From NCBI GenBank assembly GCA_002279935.1, contig NCCZ01000002.1:310001-374000 (forward strand): DNA of 64,000 nt. The letters are read 5' to 3'. Shown one piece after another: positions 40,517 through 50,087 of this stretch. The stretch comes from Hyphomicrobium sp. 12-62-95 (GTDB lineage: Bacteria; Pseudomonadota; Alphaproteobacteria; Rhizobiales; Hyphomicrobiaceae). The notes beneath the pieces are model-generated. The model did not search any database. It worked only from the letters and a program-made list of their open reading frames with translations, and was not told the origin of the DNA. The position numbers were made by a program, and so were the translations under genes. Each line of letters starts with the position of its first letter. The first letter of the stretch is position 1.

Positions 40517-41641
40517 ATGGCTACCACAAAAGACGAGACGTCGGGATCGATCACTTACCGCGATTCAGGCGTCGATATCGATGCGGGCAATGCGCTCGTT
40601 CACGCCATCAAGCCTTTGGTGAAGGCGACGCGGCGGCCGGGGGCGGATGCGGACCTGGGCGGGTTCGGCGGGTTGTTCGACCTGAAGGCTGCCGGTTTTC
40701 GCGATCCGATCCTGGTCGCGGCCAACGACGGGGTTGGCACCAAGCTCAAGATTGCCATCGACAGCGGGCGGCATACGACCATCGGCATCGATCTCGTGGC
40801 CATGTGCGTCAACGATCTCGTGGTGCAGGGCGCGGAGCCGCTGTTCTTTCTCGACTACTACGCGACGGGCCACCTTGAGGTCGCGGTTGCGAAGGATGTG
40901 GTGGCTGGGATTGCGGCCGGCTGCCGGTTGGCTGGTTGCGCGTTGATCGGTGGCGAGACCGCCGAAATGCCCGGCATGTATCACAAGGGCGATTACGATC
41001 TGGCGGGCTTTGCGGTCGGCGCGGTCGAGCGGGGCGAGATCCTGCCGCGCGCGGATATTACGATTGGCGATGTGCTGATCGGGCTGCCGTCGGCGGGTGT
41101 GCATTCGAACGGCTACAGTCTCGTGCGGCGCTTGGCCGAGAGTGAAAAGATCGCGTGGGGCGATGCGGCGCCGTGGGCGCCCGGCACGACATTCGGGGAG
41201 GCGTTACTCACGCCGACGCGGATCTACGTGAAGAGCGTGCTGGCTGCGATCGAAGCGACGGGCGGGGCGTCGGATGGCGCTGTGAAGGGGCTGTCGCACA
41301 TCACGGGCGGCGGCTTGTCTGAGAACCTGCCGCGCGTGTTGCCGGATACGGTGGCGGCGGCAGTCGATCTATCAGCGATCGTGGTGCCGCCGGTGTTCGG
41401 ATGGTTGGCGAAGGCGGGCCGCCTCGATGATGCGGAGATGCTGCGCACGTTCAACTGCGGCATCGGCATGGTGGTGATTGCGGAGAAAGCGCGGGCGGGC
41501 GAGGTCGTTGCCGCGCTGACGGAGGCCGGCGAAGCGCCGGTGGTTCTCGGCGAGATCATCGAACCCACGGGCGAGAAGTCCGACGCTAAGGGTAAGGGTG
41601 AGGCCTGGGCGGTGAAGTATGAGGGGCGGTTGAGGTATTGA
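40517..41641 (+). CDS. purM: Phosphoribosylformylglycinamidine cyclo-ligase
   Basis: A 374-residue AIR synthetase, step five of purine synthesis. Motifs: [17 protein letters not shown] near the N-terminus, [18 protein letters not shown], the [11 protein letters not shown] metal/nucleotide loop and [18 protein letters not shown] in the C-terminal domain. Length is slightly above E. coli PurM (345). In most relatives purN follows directly; here the next gene is an unrelated AIPR-family gene on the other strand whose stop lies four bases away. Confidence 0.96.
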   Translation: MATTKDETSGSITYRDSGVDIDAGNALVHAIKPLVKATRRPGADADLGGFGGLFDLKAAGFRDPILVAANDGVGTKLKIAIDSGRHTTIGIDLVAMCVNDLVVQGAEPLFFLDYYATGHLEVAVAKDVVAGIAAGCRLAGCALIGGETAEMPGMYHKGDYDLAGFAVGAVERGEILPRADITIGDVLIGLPSAGVHSNGYSLVRRLAESEKIAWGDAAPWAPGTTFGEALLTPTRIYVKSVLAAIEATGGASDGAVKGLSHITGGGLSENLPRVLPDTVAAAVDLSAIVVPPVFGWLAKAGRLDDAEMLRTFNCGIGMVVIAEKARAGEVVAALTEAGEAPVVLGEIIEPTGEKSDAKGKGEAWAVKYEGRLRY

Positions 41642-41644
41642 GGG

Positions 41645-43348
41645 CTATCGATCCCTAACTTGGCGCCTTTTCCACATTTTATCTATCTTCTCCAACATTA
41701 GCGGTCCGCGAGCGACAGCGTCCTTTTCATGCCCTTGGGACAGGGAGCGGTAGATCTTGTCCACCTGCCGATAACACTCACCAATTGTTGCTTCGGAAAC
41801 GCCCGACAACGAGGGCAACTTTGAATACACCGGCTTGTCCAAACCAGTCAGTTCACGAGCAAGCAAGGCGGCCACATAGAATTTTATGTTTTTTTGGTCA
41901 GCACGATCCACATTCAATCCATGGAGACTTCTCTCAACCTTTTGCAACAATTGAACACATATGAGATATGCTGGAGGCGGTATTCGTGGATTGTCGAACG
42001 CTGAAGCATACTTTGTGTCATCTTTGAAATAGTTTCCTGGCCGTGCGCGGGCGTCGTCCGGCCTCTGAAGCAGAATGGATATCACTGCCTGCGCTACGGC
42101 ATTCACGCTGATTATCTTTTTTGCAGGCTTGCCTTGGTCACGGTAGAAACCTTTCCGCCGATCATAAAACAAATCTGCTCTTTTGAATAATTCTTCTATG
42201 TCTCTGTGGATTTGGTCCGTCATTCTCAAAGACGCGGGGAGCATTTTGTTTTGACTATTAGTAGCCCGAATTATCCGGTCCTGAATTGCCTGATCAGATG
42301 TGGGGATGACTCTAACCAATACTGCGCGCCTATCCTCCGGCACGTTATGCAATGGTGACAAAGAAAAATGCTTGAAAATTGATCGGGATGTCTGCAAGCC
42401 ATTAACGATTTGCGGATCCTCGATGCTCAAATGCAGGTGACTGGCTTGTTGGGCTTTAGATGCGATGATCGTAACGCCATTGTTTAGGAGCCAAAAGTTT
42501 ATCTGCTCTGCTTGCTCCAACGATTTTGCTATTTCTTCATTTACGGAGGATTCCTGCTGAAATCCTCTCACATTCGATTCGAATATGCGTTCTGCGAGCA
42601 TTCCTGGCTCAGAATCATCTTCCAGGAAATCTCGAAAGTCCCCAAGACGAACGAGCCCTACAAAACCCTCCTGCGTACTCATCGGTGCCTCGGCCCAAAT
42701 CAGCGTTTTGCTTTTTGGTGGCCGCTTCTGCACTTGCTCCCAAAGCTCTTGCGCGCCGACAAAATGCACCTCAGGGTTTCCCTTTACGTGCTGCGTAGCT
42801 TTCGCCTTAACCCGTTCGCCTGAATCCTTGGCATAGTCATCAGGCTGCGCATCCGCCCCGGTGATATAATAGTAATCGACTTTCAATTCCGGAAACGAAC
42901 TCGATAGGCGCAAATACTGCTCCCTCCAAATCTGCATTAACGCTTTAACTTTGCTATTATATCGCAACCCGAACGATTCGGGCTTCTTGGTAAGGTCAAA
43001 AAAATCGTCTGTTAGCTGTATCCACTTTTCTATTTCAGTTGGTTTGAAGCCTCCAGATGTTTTTACCTGGAAAAATAAAATGCGTATTTTGGAGACTGAC
43101 CCTGCATCCAACTCGGCGTCTTCAGTAACCAATTGGCGCTGGTTCGCTATGATATATATTCCGTCTGCCCCACCGTCGTTGCCACCCTCGGTAAGACCGA
43201 ATTGCATTTCTTCGTCGTCGAGCGAAAATACTTTCAGGAACTGCTCAAGGCAGTAATAAAGCCACGGGTCTACCCCCGTTAGCTCTTCAGTTCTTTGTTT
43301 CCAATTTTCAAAATTTGACTTTAGAACAACAACGTCATTCTTGCTCAT
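41645..43348 (-). CDS. AIPR (abortive infection phage resistance) family protein with nuclease-like N-terminus
   Basis: A 567-residue protein. The middle carries the AIPR signature: NVRGFQ (259-264), FWLLNNGVTII (285-295) and DPQIVNGLQTS (311-321). The N-terminal part resembles a Mrr/PD-(D/E)xK nuclease: GGNDGGADGIYI (Asp58, Asp62) followed after a loop by FFQVKTSG (Gln94, Lys96), the D...QxK spacing of such enzymes. Family members are associated with phage abortive infection; the molecular mechanism is not well settled. Composition differs from its neighbours: three 60-base lines inside it count 38, 38 and 40% G+C, against 67% in a purM line and 57% in a pepF line. It fills the space between purM and pepF with no partner gene, suggesting horizontal gain. 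Confidence 0.85.
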   Translation of the reverse strand: MSKNDVVVLKSNFENWKQRTEELTGVDPWLYYCLEQFLKVFSLDDEEMQFGLTEGGNDGGADGIYIIANQRQLVTEDAELDAGSVSKIRILFFQVKTSGGFKPTEIEKWIQLTDDFFDLTKKPESFGLRYNSKVKALMQIWREQYLRLSSSFPELKVDYYYITGADAQPDDYAKDSGERVKAKATQHVKGNPEVHFVGAQELWEQVQKRPPKSKTLIWAEAPMSTQEGFVGLVRLGDFRDFLEDDSEPGMLAERIFESNVRGFQQESSVNEEIAKSLEQAEQINFWLLNNGVTIIASKAQQASHLHLSIEDPQIVNGLQTSRSIFKHFSLSPLHNVPEDRRAVLVRVIPTSDQAIQDRIIRATNSQNKMLPASLRMTDQIHRDIEELFKRADLFYDRRKGFYRDQGKPAKKIISVNAVAQAVISILLQRPDDARARPGNYFKDDTKYASAFDNPRIPPPAYLICVQLLQKVERSLHGLNVDRADQKNIKFYVAALLARELTGLDKPVYSKLPSLSGVSEATIGECYRQVDKIYRSLSQGHEKDAVARGPLMLEKIDKMWKRRQVRDR

Positions 43349-43376
43349 GGAATATCTGCCATTTGAACAATTGAGA

Positions 43377-45209
43377 TTAAGCCGCTTTTTCCATGGCTTC
43401 GAGTTCGTCGATCATGCGTTCGATGACGCGGAGGCCTTTGTTCCAGAATTCGGGATCGCGGGCGTCGAGGCCGAAGGGGGCGAGCAGTTCCGAGTGATGC
43501 TTGGAGCCGCCGGCTTTCAGCAGATCGAAGTACTTCTGCACGAAGCCGGGGTGGGCTTCCTGATAGAGGCCATAGAGCGAGTTCACGAGGCAATCGCCGT
43601 AGGCGTATGCGTAGACGTAGAACGGCGAGTTGATGAAGTGGGGGATGTAGGTCCAGAACACTTCGTAGCCGGGCTTGAAGTCGATCGCCGGGCCGAGGCT
43701 CTCCTTCTGCACTTCGAGCCAGAACTGGTTCAGCTGGTCTGAGGTGAGTTCGCCCTTGCGGCGGGCCTCATGCACCTTGCGCTCGAAGGAATAGAACGCG
43801 ATCTGGCGGACGACCGTGTTCAGCATGTCCTCGACCTTGCCGGCGATCATGGCTTTCTTTTCGCGGGCGTCTTTCGTGTCGGCGAGGAGCGCGCGGAAGG
43901 TCAGCATTTCGCCGAAGACGGAGGCCGTCTCGGCGAGCGTGAGCGGTGTGGGAGCGAGGAGCGCGCCCTGTTCGCGGGCGAGCATTTGGTGCACGCCGTG
44001 GCCGAGTTCATGGGCGAGCGTCATCACATCGCGCGGCTTGCCCTGATAGTTCATGAGCACATAGGGATGCACGCTCGGAACGGTGGAGGCGGAGAACGCA
44101 CCTTGCGCCTTGCCTTCGCGGACGGGGGCGTCGATCCAGCCCTTGTCGAAGAACTGCTTGGCGGTGGCCGCCATTTCGGGCGCGAACTGGCCATAAGCCG
44201 ACAGCACGGTCTGCTCGGCTTCCTTCCAGGTGAAAACGCGCTCGGGCTTGTCGGGCAGCGGCGCGTTGCGGTCCCAGTGGTTGAGCCGATCCGTGCCGAG
44301 CCAGCGGGCCTTCATCGCGTAGTAGCGATGCGAGAGGCGCGGATAGGCGGCGCGGACGGAGGCGACGAGGGCATCGACGACGGGGGCTTCGACGCGGTTG
44401 GCCAAGTGGCGGCTGTCGGCGACATCCTTGAAGCCGCGCCAGCGGTCGGAAATTTCCTTGTCCTTGGCGAGCGTGTTCGTGATGAGGGTGAAGAGGCGGA
44501 CGTTGTCGCCGAAGACTTTGGCTAGCGCATCGGCGCCGGCTTTGCGGCGCGCGCCATCCGGGCTGGAGAGCAGGTTGAGTGTGGGCTCAAGAGTGAGAGA
44601 TTCGGGCTCGCCGGCGACGGGGAAGCGCAACGTGGTCATCGTCTCGTTGAAGAGGCGCGAGAAGGCGCCGCGCGAGGTCTGGCCCTTTTCGGTGAAGAGG
44701 CGTTCGAGGCGTTCTTCAAGCTGGAACGGCTTTTCGCGGCGCAGGTCTTCGAGCCAGGGCGCGTACTTGCTCAGCTTGGGTGCTTTGACGGCGGCGGCCA
44801 GAACGCTTTCATCGATTTGGTTCAATTCGAGTTCGAAGAAGATGAGATCGGTGCCGATGCGGGTCAGGGCTTCGTTGGTGTCGCCATAGAACTTGGCGCG
44901 GTCGCTGTCTGCCTGATTGGCATAGTAGTAGAGGCCGGCATAGGAGGCGAGCTTGCCCATCAGGTCGGAGAGATCTTCGTAGGTTTTGATGACGAGGCCC
45001 AGCTTGTCGCCGTCCTTGGCGATCTCGGCGAGCTTGCCCTGGCACTGCTCTTTCAGAGCGTTTGCTTCGCGTTCGGCGCGGGCGAGGTCGCGGGCGACTT
45101 CGGGGGCGTGCGGCGCGGTGTAGAGATCGGAGAGGTCCCAGACGGGCATCGGACCTAGGTTGGGGGGGCCAAGGTCGGGCGAGGGGGAGGCCGAAGTGAC
45201 AGTCGTCAT
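43377..45209 (-). CDS. pepF: Oligoendopeptidase F (M3 family)
   Basis: A 610-residue cytosolic zinc metallopeptidase degrading oligopeptides. The zinc site HELGH is at residues 400-404 (MTLAHELGHGVHQML), with the downstream glutamate ligand in LAETASVFGEML. The N-terminal helical region (VWDLSDLYTAP start, typical of PepF) and overall length match the M3B subfamily. ATG 45209 is chosen over an in-frame start at 45254 because homologues start near WDLSDLY. A 9-bp-arm inverted repeat lies about 100 bases upstream. Confidence 0.94.
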   Translation of the reverse strand: MTTVTSASPSPDLGPPNLGPMPVWDLSDLYTAPHAPEVARDLARAEREANALKEQCQGKLAEIAKDGDKLGLVIKTYEDLSDLMGKLASYAGLYYYANQADSDRAKFYGDTNEALTRIGTDLIFFELELNQIDESVLAAAVKAPKLSKYAPWLEDLRREKPFQLEERLERLFTEKGQTSRGAFSRLFNETMTTLRFPVAGEPESLTLEPTLNLLSSPDGARRKAGADALAKVFGDNVRLFTLITNTLAKDKEISDRWRGFKDVADSRHLANRVEAPVVDALVASVRAAYPRLSHRYYAMKARWLGTDRLNHWDRNAPLPDKPERVFTWKEAEQTVLSAYGQFAPEMAATAKQFFDKGWIDAPVREGKAQGAFSASTVPSVHPYVLMNYQGKPRDVMTLAHELGHGVHQMLAREQGALLAPTPLTLAETASVFGEMLTFRALLADTKDAREKKAMIAGKVEDMLNTVVRQIAFYSFERKVHEARRKGELTSDQLNQFWLEVQKESLGPAIDFKPGYEVFWTYIPHFINSPFYVYAYAYGDCLVNSLYGLYQEAHPGFVQKYFDLLKAGGSKHHSELLAPFGLDARDPEFWNKGLRVIERMIDELEAMEKAA

Positions 45210-45308
45210 GAAGTCCTCTGCGTTGGGTGGCCGGGCTGTGGGCTTATGGAGCATGAATTAAGCGCGCCGGGCGGCGGGAGCAAGGCGTTGTGACAGATTG
45301 ATGAGGGT

Positions 45309-45336
45309 CCGTGAAACAAAGGCGTTGGTTTCACGG
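45309..45336. promoter_or_regulatory. Inverted repeat between pepF and the divergent gene
   Basis: CCGTGAAAC and GTTTCACGG form perfect 9-bp arms separated by ten bases; the match continues outward with one bulged base (GTCC/GGGAC). The site sits 100 bases before pepF and 125 bases before the plus-strand gene at 45461, so it may be an operator controlling one or both, or an RNA hairpin. No T run follows. The regulator is unknown. Confidence 0.4.
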
Positions 45337-45460
45337 GACAATCTTCGCAATCCTTCAACCACATCCGACAAAATGATGCCCTGGGAAGACGCCGGAACCT
45401 TGAGAGTTGGCCTGGGACGCGAGATAATGCGAGCAGTTGAAACAGATCCATGAGGATTGA

Positions 45461-46150
45461 TTGCCTTTTTCCGCTACGTATTTTTTCTCCGTCGTTTTCG
45501 CCTTCTTCATCGCCGTCGTGGCGCTTCGGATTTTCACGTACCGGTGGCGGCTTCGATACATCGACGCTTATGTCTGGCCGCCGGGCCTCATTGCAAAACT
45601 GCAGCGGCACCACCCCAATCTCACGCCAGCTCAGATCGATCGCATCGGTCTTGGGTTGAAGCAGTTCTTCCGCGCTTATCTGCGCGGCGGATACCGCCCG
45701 GTTGCGATGCCCTCACAGGCGGCGGATGACCTCTGGCACGAGTTCATTCTCTACACCAAGGCCTACGACGCGTTCTGCCAGAGGGCCTTCGGGTGCTTTT
45801 TGCATCATACGCCGGCGGCGGTTCTTTCGTCCGCCCAGAAGAAGACGAATGAAGGCTTGCGGCGGGTGTGGTGGCAGGCGTGCAAGGAAGAGCGGATTGC
45901 CCCAAAGGCGCCCGCCACGCTGCCGCTGCTCTTTGCGCTCGATACCGAACTCAACATTCAGGGCGGCTATCGCTACGTGCCCGATTGCGGCAGCGTTCGG
46001 ACGGTCTCTACGACTGTGGGTCTCGCGTTTTCCACTCAGTGCGGCGGCGATTTCTCATCGACCTCGTTCGATGGGACGACGGACGGGCTGGGTGATGGGG
46101 ACGGTGGCAGCGGGGATGGCGATGGCGGCGGTGGATGCGGGGGCGATTAA
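45461..46150 (+). CDS. Conserved membrane-anchored protein with Gly/Asp/Cys-rich tail
   Basis: A 229-residue protein. A single N-terminal membrane segment (FFSVVFAFFIAVVALRIF) is followed by a domain with the conserved-looking block DDLWHEFILYTKAYDAFCQRAFGCFLHHTP, also found in glycine-rich-domain proteins of unknown function; the His and Cys residues could bind metal. The C-terminus is extremely rich in Gly and Asp and ends in CGGD. The start is TTG 45461, supported by GAGGA four bases upstream; no ATG in frame is near. Function unknown. Confidence 0.72.
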   Translation: MPFSATYFFSVVFAFFIAVVALRIFTYRWRLRYIDAYVWPPGLIAKLQRHHPNLTPAQIDRIGLGLKQFFRAYLRGGYRPVAMPSQAADDLWHEFILYTKAYDAFCQRAFGCFLHHTPAAVLSSAQKKTNEGLRRVWWQACKEERIAPKAPATLPLLFALDTELNIQGGYRYVPDCGSVRTVSTTVGLAFSTQCGGDFSSTSFDGTTDGLGDGDGGSGDGDGGGGCGGD

Positions 46151-46354
46151 CGCTTTTGAAGCCCGCAAAACCGGGTTTCCGGCAACTTTGATCAAAAAAG
46201 CTACAACTGTGCGTTCCCCGAAACCTCCTGTTTACCGTTGTCGGGCACTCTCCCCTACGTAGCGTCGAGTTGCCGGTGGTTTTTCGTCCCCGTCTGGGAC
46301 GGCTCTCAAGGGAGCCACGGGCATCAGTTCAGTTGTGTTGTGTACGAGTGCCCC

Positions 46355-47863
46355 ATGGCCAAGCGTGTTCTTATCGTCGATGACGATCCTGCCCAGCGCC
46401 GCATCTTGGAAGAGATGATCAAGCGGCAGGGCTTTGAAACCAAAACCACCAATTCCGGCGAACAGGCCATCCAGATCCTCGAAGGTCCGGACCAGGGGTC
46501 GATTTCGCTCGTCCTCCTCGACCTCGTCATGCCCGGCGTCGACGGCATGGCGGTGCTGGAGCGGCTCTCGCAGAAGCCCGGCATTCCGCCGATCATCGTG
46601 CAGACGGCCAACGGCTCGATCGATGCCGCCATCAGCGCCATGCGCGCAGGCGCCGCCGACTTCGTGATCAAGCCGGCCTCGCCCGAGCGGCTCGAAGTGT
46701 CGATCAAGACGGCACTTAAAATCCAAGCACTTTCGGGCGAAATCAGCCGCATCAAGAAGAAGGCTGATGGTACGCTCACCTTCAACGATCTGATCATTCG
46801 CGGCGAGGCCATGCAGCGGGTCATCTCGCTGGGCAAGCGGGCGGCATCGTCGAACATCCCGGTTCTCATCGAAGGCGAGTCGGGCGTCGGCAAGGAACTG
46901 ATCGCGCGCGCCATTCAAGGCGAGAGCGAGCGGGCCGGGCGGCCGTTCATCACCGTCAACTGCGGTGCGATCCCGGAAAACCTCGTGGAATCGATCTTGT
47001 TCGGTCACGAAAAGGGTTCGTTCACGGGCGCATCTGAAAAGCGCACGGGCAAGTTCCAGGAAGCCGATGGCGGCACGCTGTTCCTCGACGAAGTCGGTGA
47101 ACTGCCGCTTGATGCTCAGGTGAAGCTCCTGCGCGCGCTGCAGGAAGGCGAGATCGATCCGGTCGGGTCGAAGAAGCCGGTGAAGGTGAACTTCCGCCTG
47201 ATCTCGGCGACGAACCGCGACATGATCCAGCTCGTCAAGGACGGCAAGTTCCGGGAGGATCTCTACTACCGTCTGAATGTGTTCCCGATCTGGGTGCCGC
47301 CGCTGCGCGAACGCGCGGACGACGTTCCGGAACTGGCGCAGCATTTCGTGGCGCGCTTTGCGGCCGAAGAGGGCAAGCGGGTTTCGGGGCTGGCTCCCGA
47401 TGCACTGGCCCTCATCAAGGCCTACACGTGGCCGGGCAATGTTCGCCAGCTTGAGAACGCCGTGTTCCGCGCTGTCGTGCTGTCGGATCGTTCGGAATTG
47501 ACGGTGAACGAGTTCCCGCAGATCGCGGCGCACGTGGAAGGCTTCAAGGCCGAAATTCCAGATGCGCCGGCGGAACCCTTCCGCAAGCCGATCTACTCGG
47601 GTCCGGCATTGCTGGGCGCGGAAGACCGCATCCCGCACACGGTCGAAGTGCGCGGGGACGTGGGCGCCAGCTCGCTCGGTATCCCGGCGGTCGACGCCTC
47701 GGGCGACATTCGCCCGCTGGAAGCCATCGAAGCCGACATGATCCGCTTGGCGCTCGGGCGCTATCGCGGCCACATGACGGAAGTGGCCAAGCGGCTCAAC
47801 ATCGGGCGCTCGACGCTCTATCGCAAAATGCAGGAATACGGTCTGGAGCAACGCGTCAACTAG
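46355..47863 (+). CDS. Sigma-54-dependent response regulator (NtrC family)
   Basis: A 502-residue regulator with three domains: receiver at about 4-122 (phospho-acceptor Asp56 in [10 protein letters not shown]), sigma-54-activating AAA+ at about 145-380 (Walker A GESGVGKE at 174-181; sigma-54 contact loop GSFTGA at 221-226, a variant of GAFTGA; Walker [13 protein letters not shown]) and a Fis-like C-terminal HTH ([19 protein letters not shown]). No histidine kinase is adjacent, so it is an orphan regulator here. ATG 46355 starts directly at the receiver; an in-frame extension to 46238 looks like noncoding leader. A strong terminator follows. Confidence 0.93.
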   Translation: MAKRVLIVDDDPAQRRILEEMIKRQGFETKTTNSGEQAIQILEGPDQGSISLVLLDLVMPGVDGMAVLERLSQKPGIPPIIVQTANGSIDAAISAMRAGAADFVIKPASPERLEVSIKTALKIQALSGEISRIKKKADGTLTFNDLIIRGEAMQRVISLGKRAASSNIPVLIEGESGVGKELIARAIQGESERAGRPFITVNCGAIPENLVESILFGHEKGSFTGASEKRTGKFQEADGGTLFLDEVGELPLDAQVKLLRALQEGEIDPVGSKKPVKVNFRLISATNRDMIQLVKDGKFREDLYYRLNVFPIWVPPLRERADDVPELAQHFVARFAAEEGKRVSGLAPDALALIKAYTWPGNVRQLENAVFRAVVLSDRSELTVNEFPQIAAHVEGFKAEIPDAPAEPFRKPIYSGPALLGAEDRIPHTVEVRGDVGASSLGIPAVDASGDIRPLEAIEADMIRLALGRYRGHMTEVAKRLNIGRSTLYRKMQEYGLEQRVN

Positions 47864-47904
47864 GCCTTCGGGCCCAGCCCCTTAAAAACGCCCTGCAGAT
47901 CGGA

Positions 47905-47942
47905 AGAGGGTTCGGTGGCTTCACACCGGACCCTCTTTTTTT
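47905..47942 (+). terminator. Intrinsic terminator after the sigma-54 regulator
   Basis: AGAGGGTTCGGTG pairs with CACCGGACCCTCT (one G-U pair), followed by an uninterrupted run of T residues. It lies about 40 bases after the stop at 47863. Confidence 0.9.
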
Positions 47943-48106
47943 GCGCTCCTTGCATGGGGATAGGGGTTTGCCCGAGCCGCGAGACTGGCCCCGAATCGGC
48001 TAATCCCAGATCTGGGCGGCACATGAGCGTGTGCACGCATCAATCGCGCGCGGAATAAGCTTTGGTGCCGTCGCGTTCCAGAACCGGATCTGCGGGAGTA
48101 AGAATC

Positions 48107-49945
48107 ATGGGCCGCCTTCGCTTTGCGACGTTGAGCGTGATCGCGTTGTGTGCGGCGTGTCCGGCGGTGTTCGCGGCTGATCCGGCGCCCGTGGTGGCTG
48201 CCATCGAGACGGGCAGCCTCGGCGGCAAGGATGCGGAAATTGGCGCGGCAGCGCGGCGGCTGATCGAGCCTGTGGCGGCTGCGGCGCATCTGTTGCCAGC
48301 GGACGCGGCGCCGGTTGATGGAGCAGCCGCCGTTGCCCCGCCGAAGCCGACACCGGAGGAACTGGATCGCACGGCGCTGTCAACGTTTTATCAGGCGCGG
48401 GGCGATGCGCCGTTGTGGGTGACGGGTGAGGGGTTCACCGCGAAGGCGCGTCTCGCGCTGGCGGAATTGCAGCGGGCCGGGGACTGGGGTCTCGATCCGG
48501 CGGACTTCAAGGTGGCAGACCTGACCGGCGCACCGACGCCAGAAGCGCTGGCGGAAGCGGAAAGCGGGCTGTCGTTGGCGGTGATGGCCTACGCGCGGCA
48601 TGCGCGGGGCGGGAAAATCGCCAAGCCGGCGGAACAGTTGTCGTCTTATTTCGACCGGCGGCCGCAATGGATGGACCGCGGCGAACTTCTAGCAAGGTTG
48701 GCGCAGACCGACGATCCGGCGCCGGTGCTGGCTGATCTTCACCCCAAACATCCACAATTCAGTTTGCTGCGCCAAGCGTGGCTAGAGACGCTGCGCGCGA
48801 AGGCTGCCAAGGGCGCGAAAATGCCGGCGGGAAGCGATATCCAGCCGGGCGGAAGCCATGCCGACATCGCCATTCTGCGCAAACGGCTTGGTGTGCCGGC
48901 CGTGAATGGCACGTCGCCAGAGACATTCGATGCGCAGCTTGCGGATGCCGTGCGCGGGCTTCAGACGCTGAAGGGGATCACGGCCGACGGCGTTCTGACG
49001 GCGGAGACGCGGTCGAAGCTCAATCAGCCGATCAAGGGCAATACCGATCAGCTCGCCGCCAACATGCAGATGTGGCGCTATATCCCGGCGGACCTGGGCG
49101 ACATGCACGTGATGCTGAACGTGCCGGAATACGAAATCCGCATCTTTAAGACGGGCGAAGAGGTGTTCCACGAGCGGGTGACCGTGGGCCTCATCAACAA
49201 ACAGACGCCGATCTTTTCGGACAGCATGGAACTGGTGACTTTCAAGTCGCGGTGGCGGGTGCCGGATTCGATCAAGGTGCGCGAGATCTGGCCGAGCCTG
49301 CTTTCGGGCGGCGGCATGATGCGCCAGCACGGACTTGAGATGCGCCGCGAGAGCACGGGCGAATTGGTCGATTGGCGCCGGATTGACTGGTCGAAGGCTG
49401 ACATGACGGACTATGTGGTCTGGCAGCCGCCGGGAAAGATCAACCAGCTCGGCATTGTGAAGTTCTCGTTCCCGAACAAGCACTACGTCTTCATGCACGA
49501 CACGCCGGACAAGCACATGTTCGCGTGGACGCGGCGGGCGAACAGCCATGGCTGCATGCGCATTCGTAACCCTCTCAAAATGGCGGAGGTGATCCTCGCC
49601 GCCGACAAGGGCTGGGACCGGGCGAAGATCGACGACCTCGTCACGACCGGGCCGGACCACAATCTGGTGCCGCTGGATAAGAAGATCTCCGTTCACATCG
49701 TGTACTTTACCGCGCGGGTGCTGGAGGGCGGCAAGATCGAGACGTTCGGTGACATCTATGGGCACGAAAAGCGGTTTGCACTCGCGCTCAAGGGGCAGTG
49801 GAGCAAGATCAAGGTGGGGCCCGATCACCTGGCGCCGGTGGATGAGACGAAGCCACCGGTGGTGGCGCAGCGCCGGGCGCCGAAGGCAAAGAGCGACGAC
49901 AGCGTCGCGGGGCTGATCAACTCGGTGCTGGGCGGCGGGTTTTAG
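48107..49945 (+). CDS. L,D-transpeptidase (YcbB-type) with peptidoglycan-binding domain
   Basis: A 612-residue exported enzyme that makes 3-3 peptidoglycan crosslinks or attaches proteins to the wall. Signal peptide FATLSVIALCAACPAVFA; a substrate-side helical domain; a peptidoglycan-binding helical unit at about 247-305 (AILRKRLGVP, LQTLKGITADGVLTAET); then a YkuD domain with the late motif RRANSHGCMRIRNP in which Cys483 is the nucleophile and the upstream His in HDTPDKHMF fits the family. ATG 48107 is preceded by GGGAG eight bases earlier and begins directly at the signal peptide. In relatives such genes often neighbour the DUF882 peptidase gene, here 6 kb away. Confidence 0.93.
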   Translation: MGRLRFATLSVIALCAACPAVFAADPAPVVAAIETGSLGGKDAEIGAAARRLIEPVAAAAHLLPADAAPVDGAAAVAPPKPTPEELDRTALSTFYQARGDAPLWVTGEGFTAKARLALAELQRAGDWGLDPADFKVADLTGAPTPEALAEAESGLSLAVMAYARHARGGKIAKPAEQLSSYFDRRPQWMDRGELLARLAQTDDPAPVLADLHPKHPQFSLLRQAWLETLRAKAAKGAKMPAGSDIQPGGSHADIAILRKRLGVPAVNGTSPETFDAQLADAVRGLQTLKGITADGVLTAETRSKLNQPIKGNTDQLAANMQMWRYIPADLGDMHVMLNVPEYEIRIFKTGEEVFHERVTVGLINKQTPIFSDSMELVTFKSRWRVPDSIKVREIWPSLLSGGGMMRQHGLEMRRESTGELVDWRRIDWSKADMTDYVVWQPPGKINQLGIVKFSFPNKHYVFMHDTPDKHMFAWTRRANSHGCMRIRNPLKMAEVILAADKGWDRAKIDDLVTTGPDHNLVPLDKKISVHIVYFTARVLEGGKIETFGDIYGHEKRFALALKGQWSKIKVGPDHLAPVDETKPPVVAQRRAPKAKSDDSVAGLINSVLGGGF

Positions 49946-49953
49946 AGGGAGAC

Positions 49954-50018
49954 GGGGTCAGGCACCGGCCCCCCCCCGTCGATCCAGAATTGCAATATGC
50001 GGGCCCGGTGCCTGCCCC
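49954..50018. repeat. Inverted repeat downstream of the L,D-transpeptidase gene
   Basis: GGGGTCAGGCACCGG (from 49954) and CCGGTGCCTGCCCC (ending about 50017) are near-complementary around a 35-base centre that includes long C runs. The core CAGGCACCGG/CCGGTGCCTG is perfect. It lies just before a separate, much stronger terminator and may be a remnant REP element. Confidence 0.6.
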
Positions 50019-50028
50019 CCTTGGAACG

Positions 50029-50061
50029 AAAAAGGGCGCCTCGCAAGAGGCGCCCTTTTTG
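50029..50061. terminator. Bidirectional terminator between convergent genes
   Basis: AAAAAGGGCGCCTC-GCAA-GAGGCGCCCTTTTT: a perfect 14-bp stem with a GCAA tetraloop, A run before and T run after. It ends the L,D-transpeptidase transcript from the left and the TonB-dependent receptor transcript from the right. Confidence 0.95.
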
Positions 50062-50087
50062 TTGTCAGGAGACGGGAGGTCTGTCGC

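Noticed and set aside
46232..47851. 539-codon minus-strand open frame opposite the sigma-54 regulator
   Set aside because: Antisense shadow with Arg/His-rich translation; the regulator on the plus strand has all its domains.
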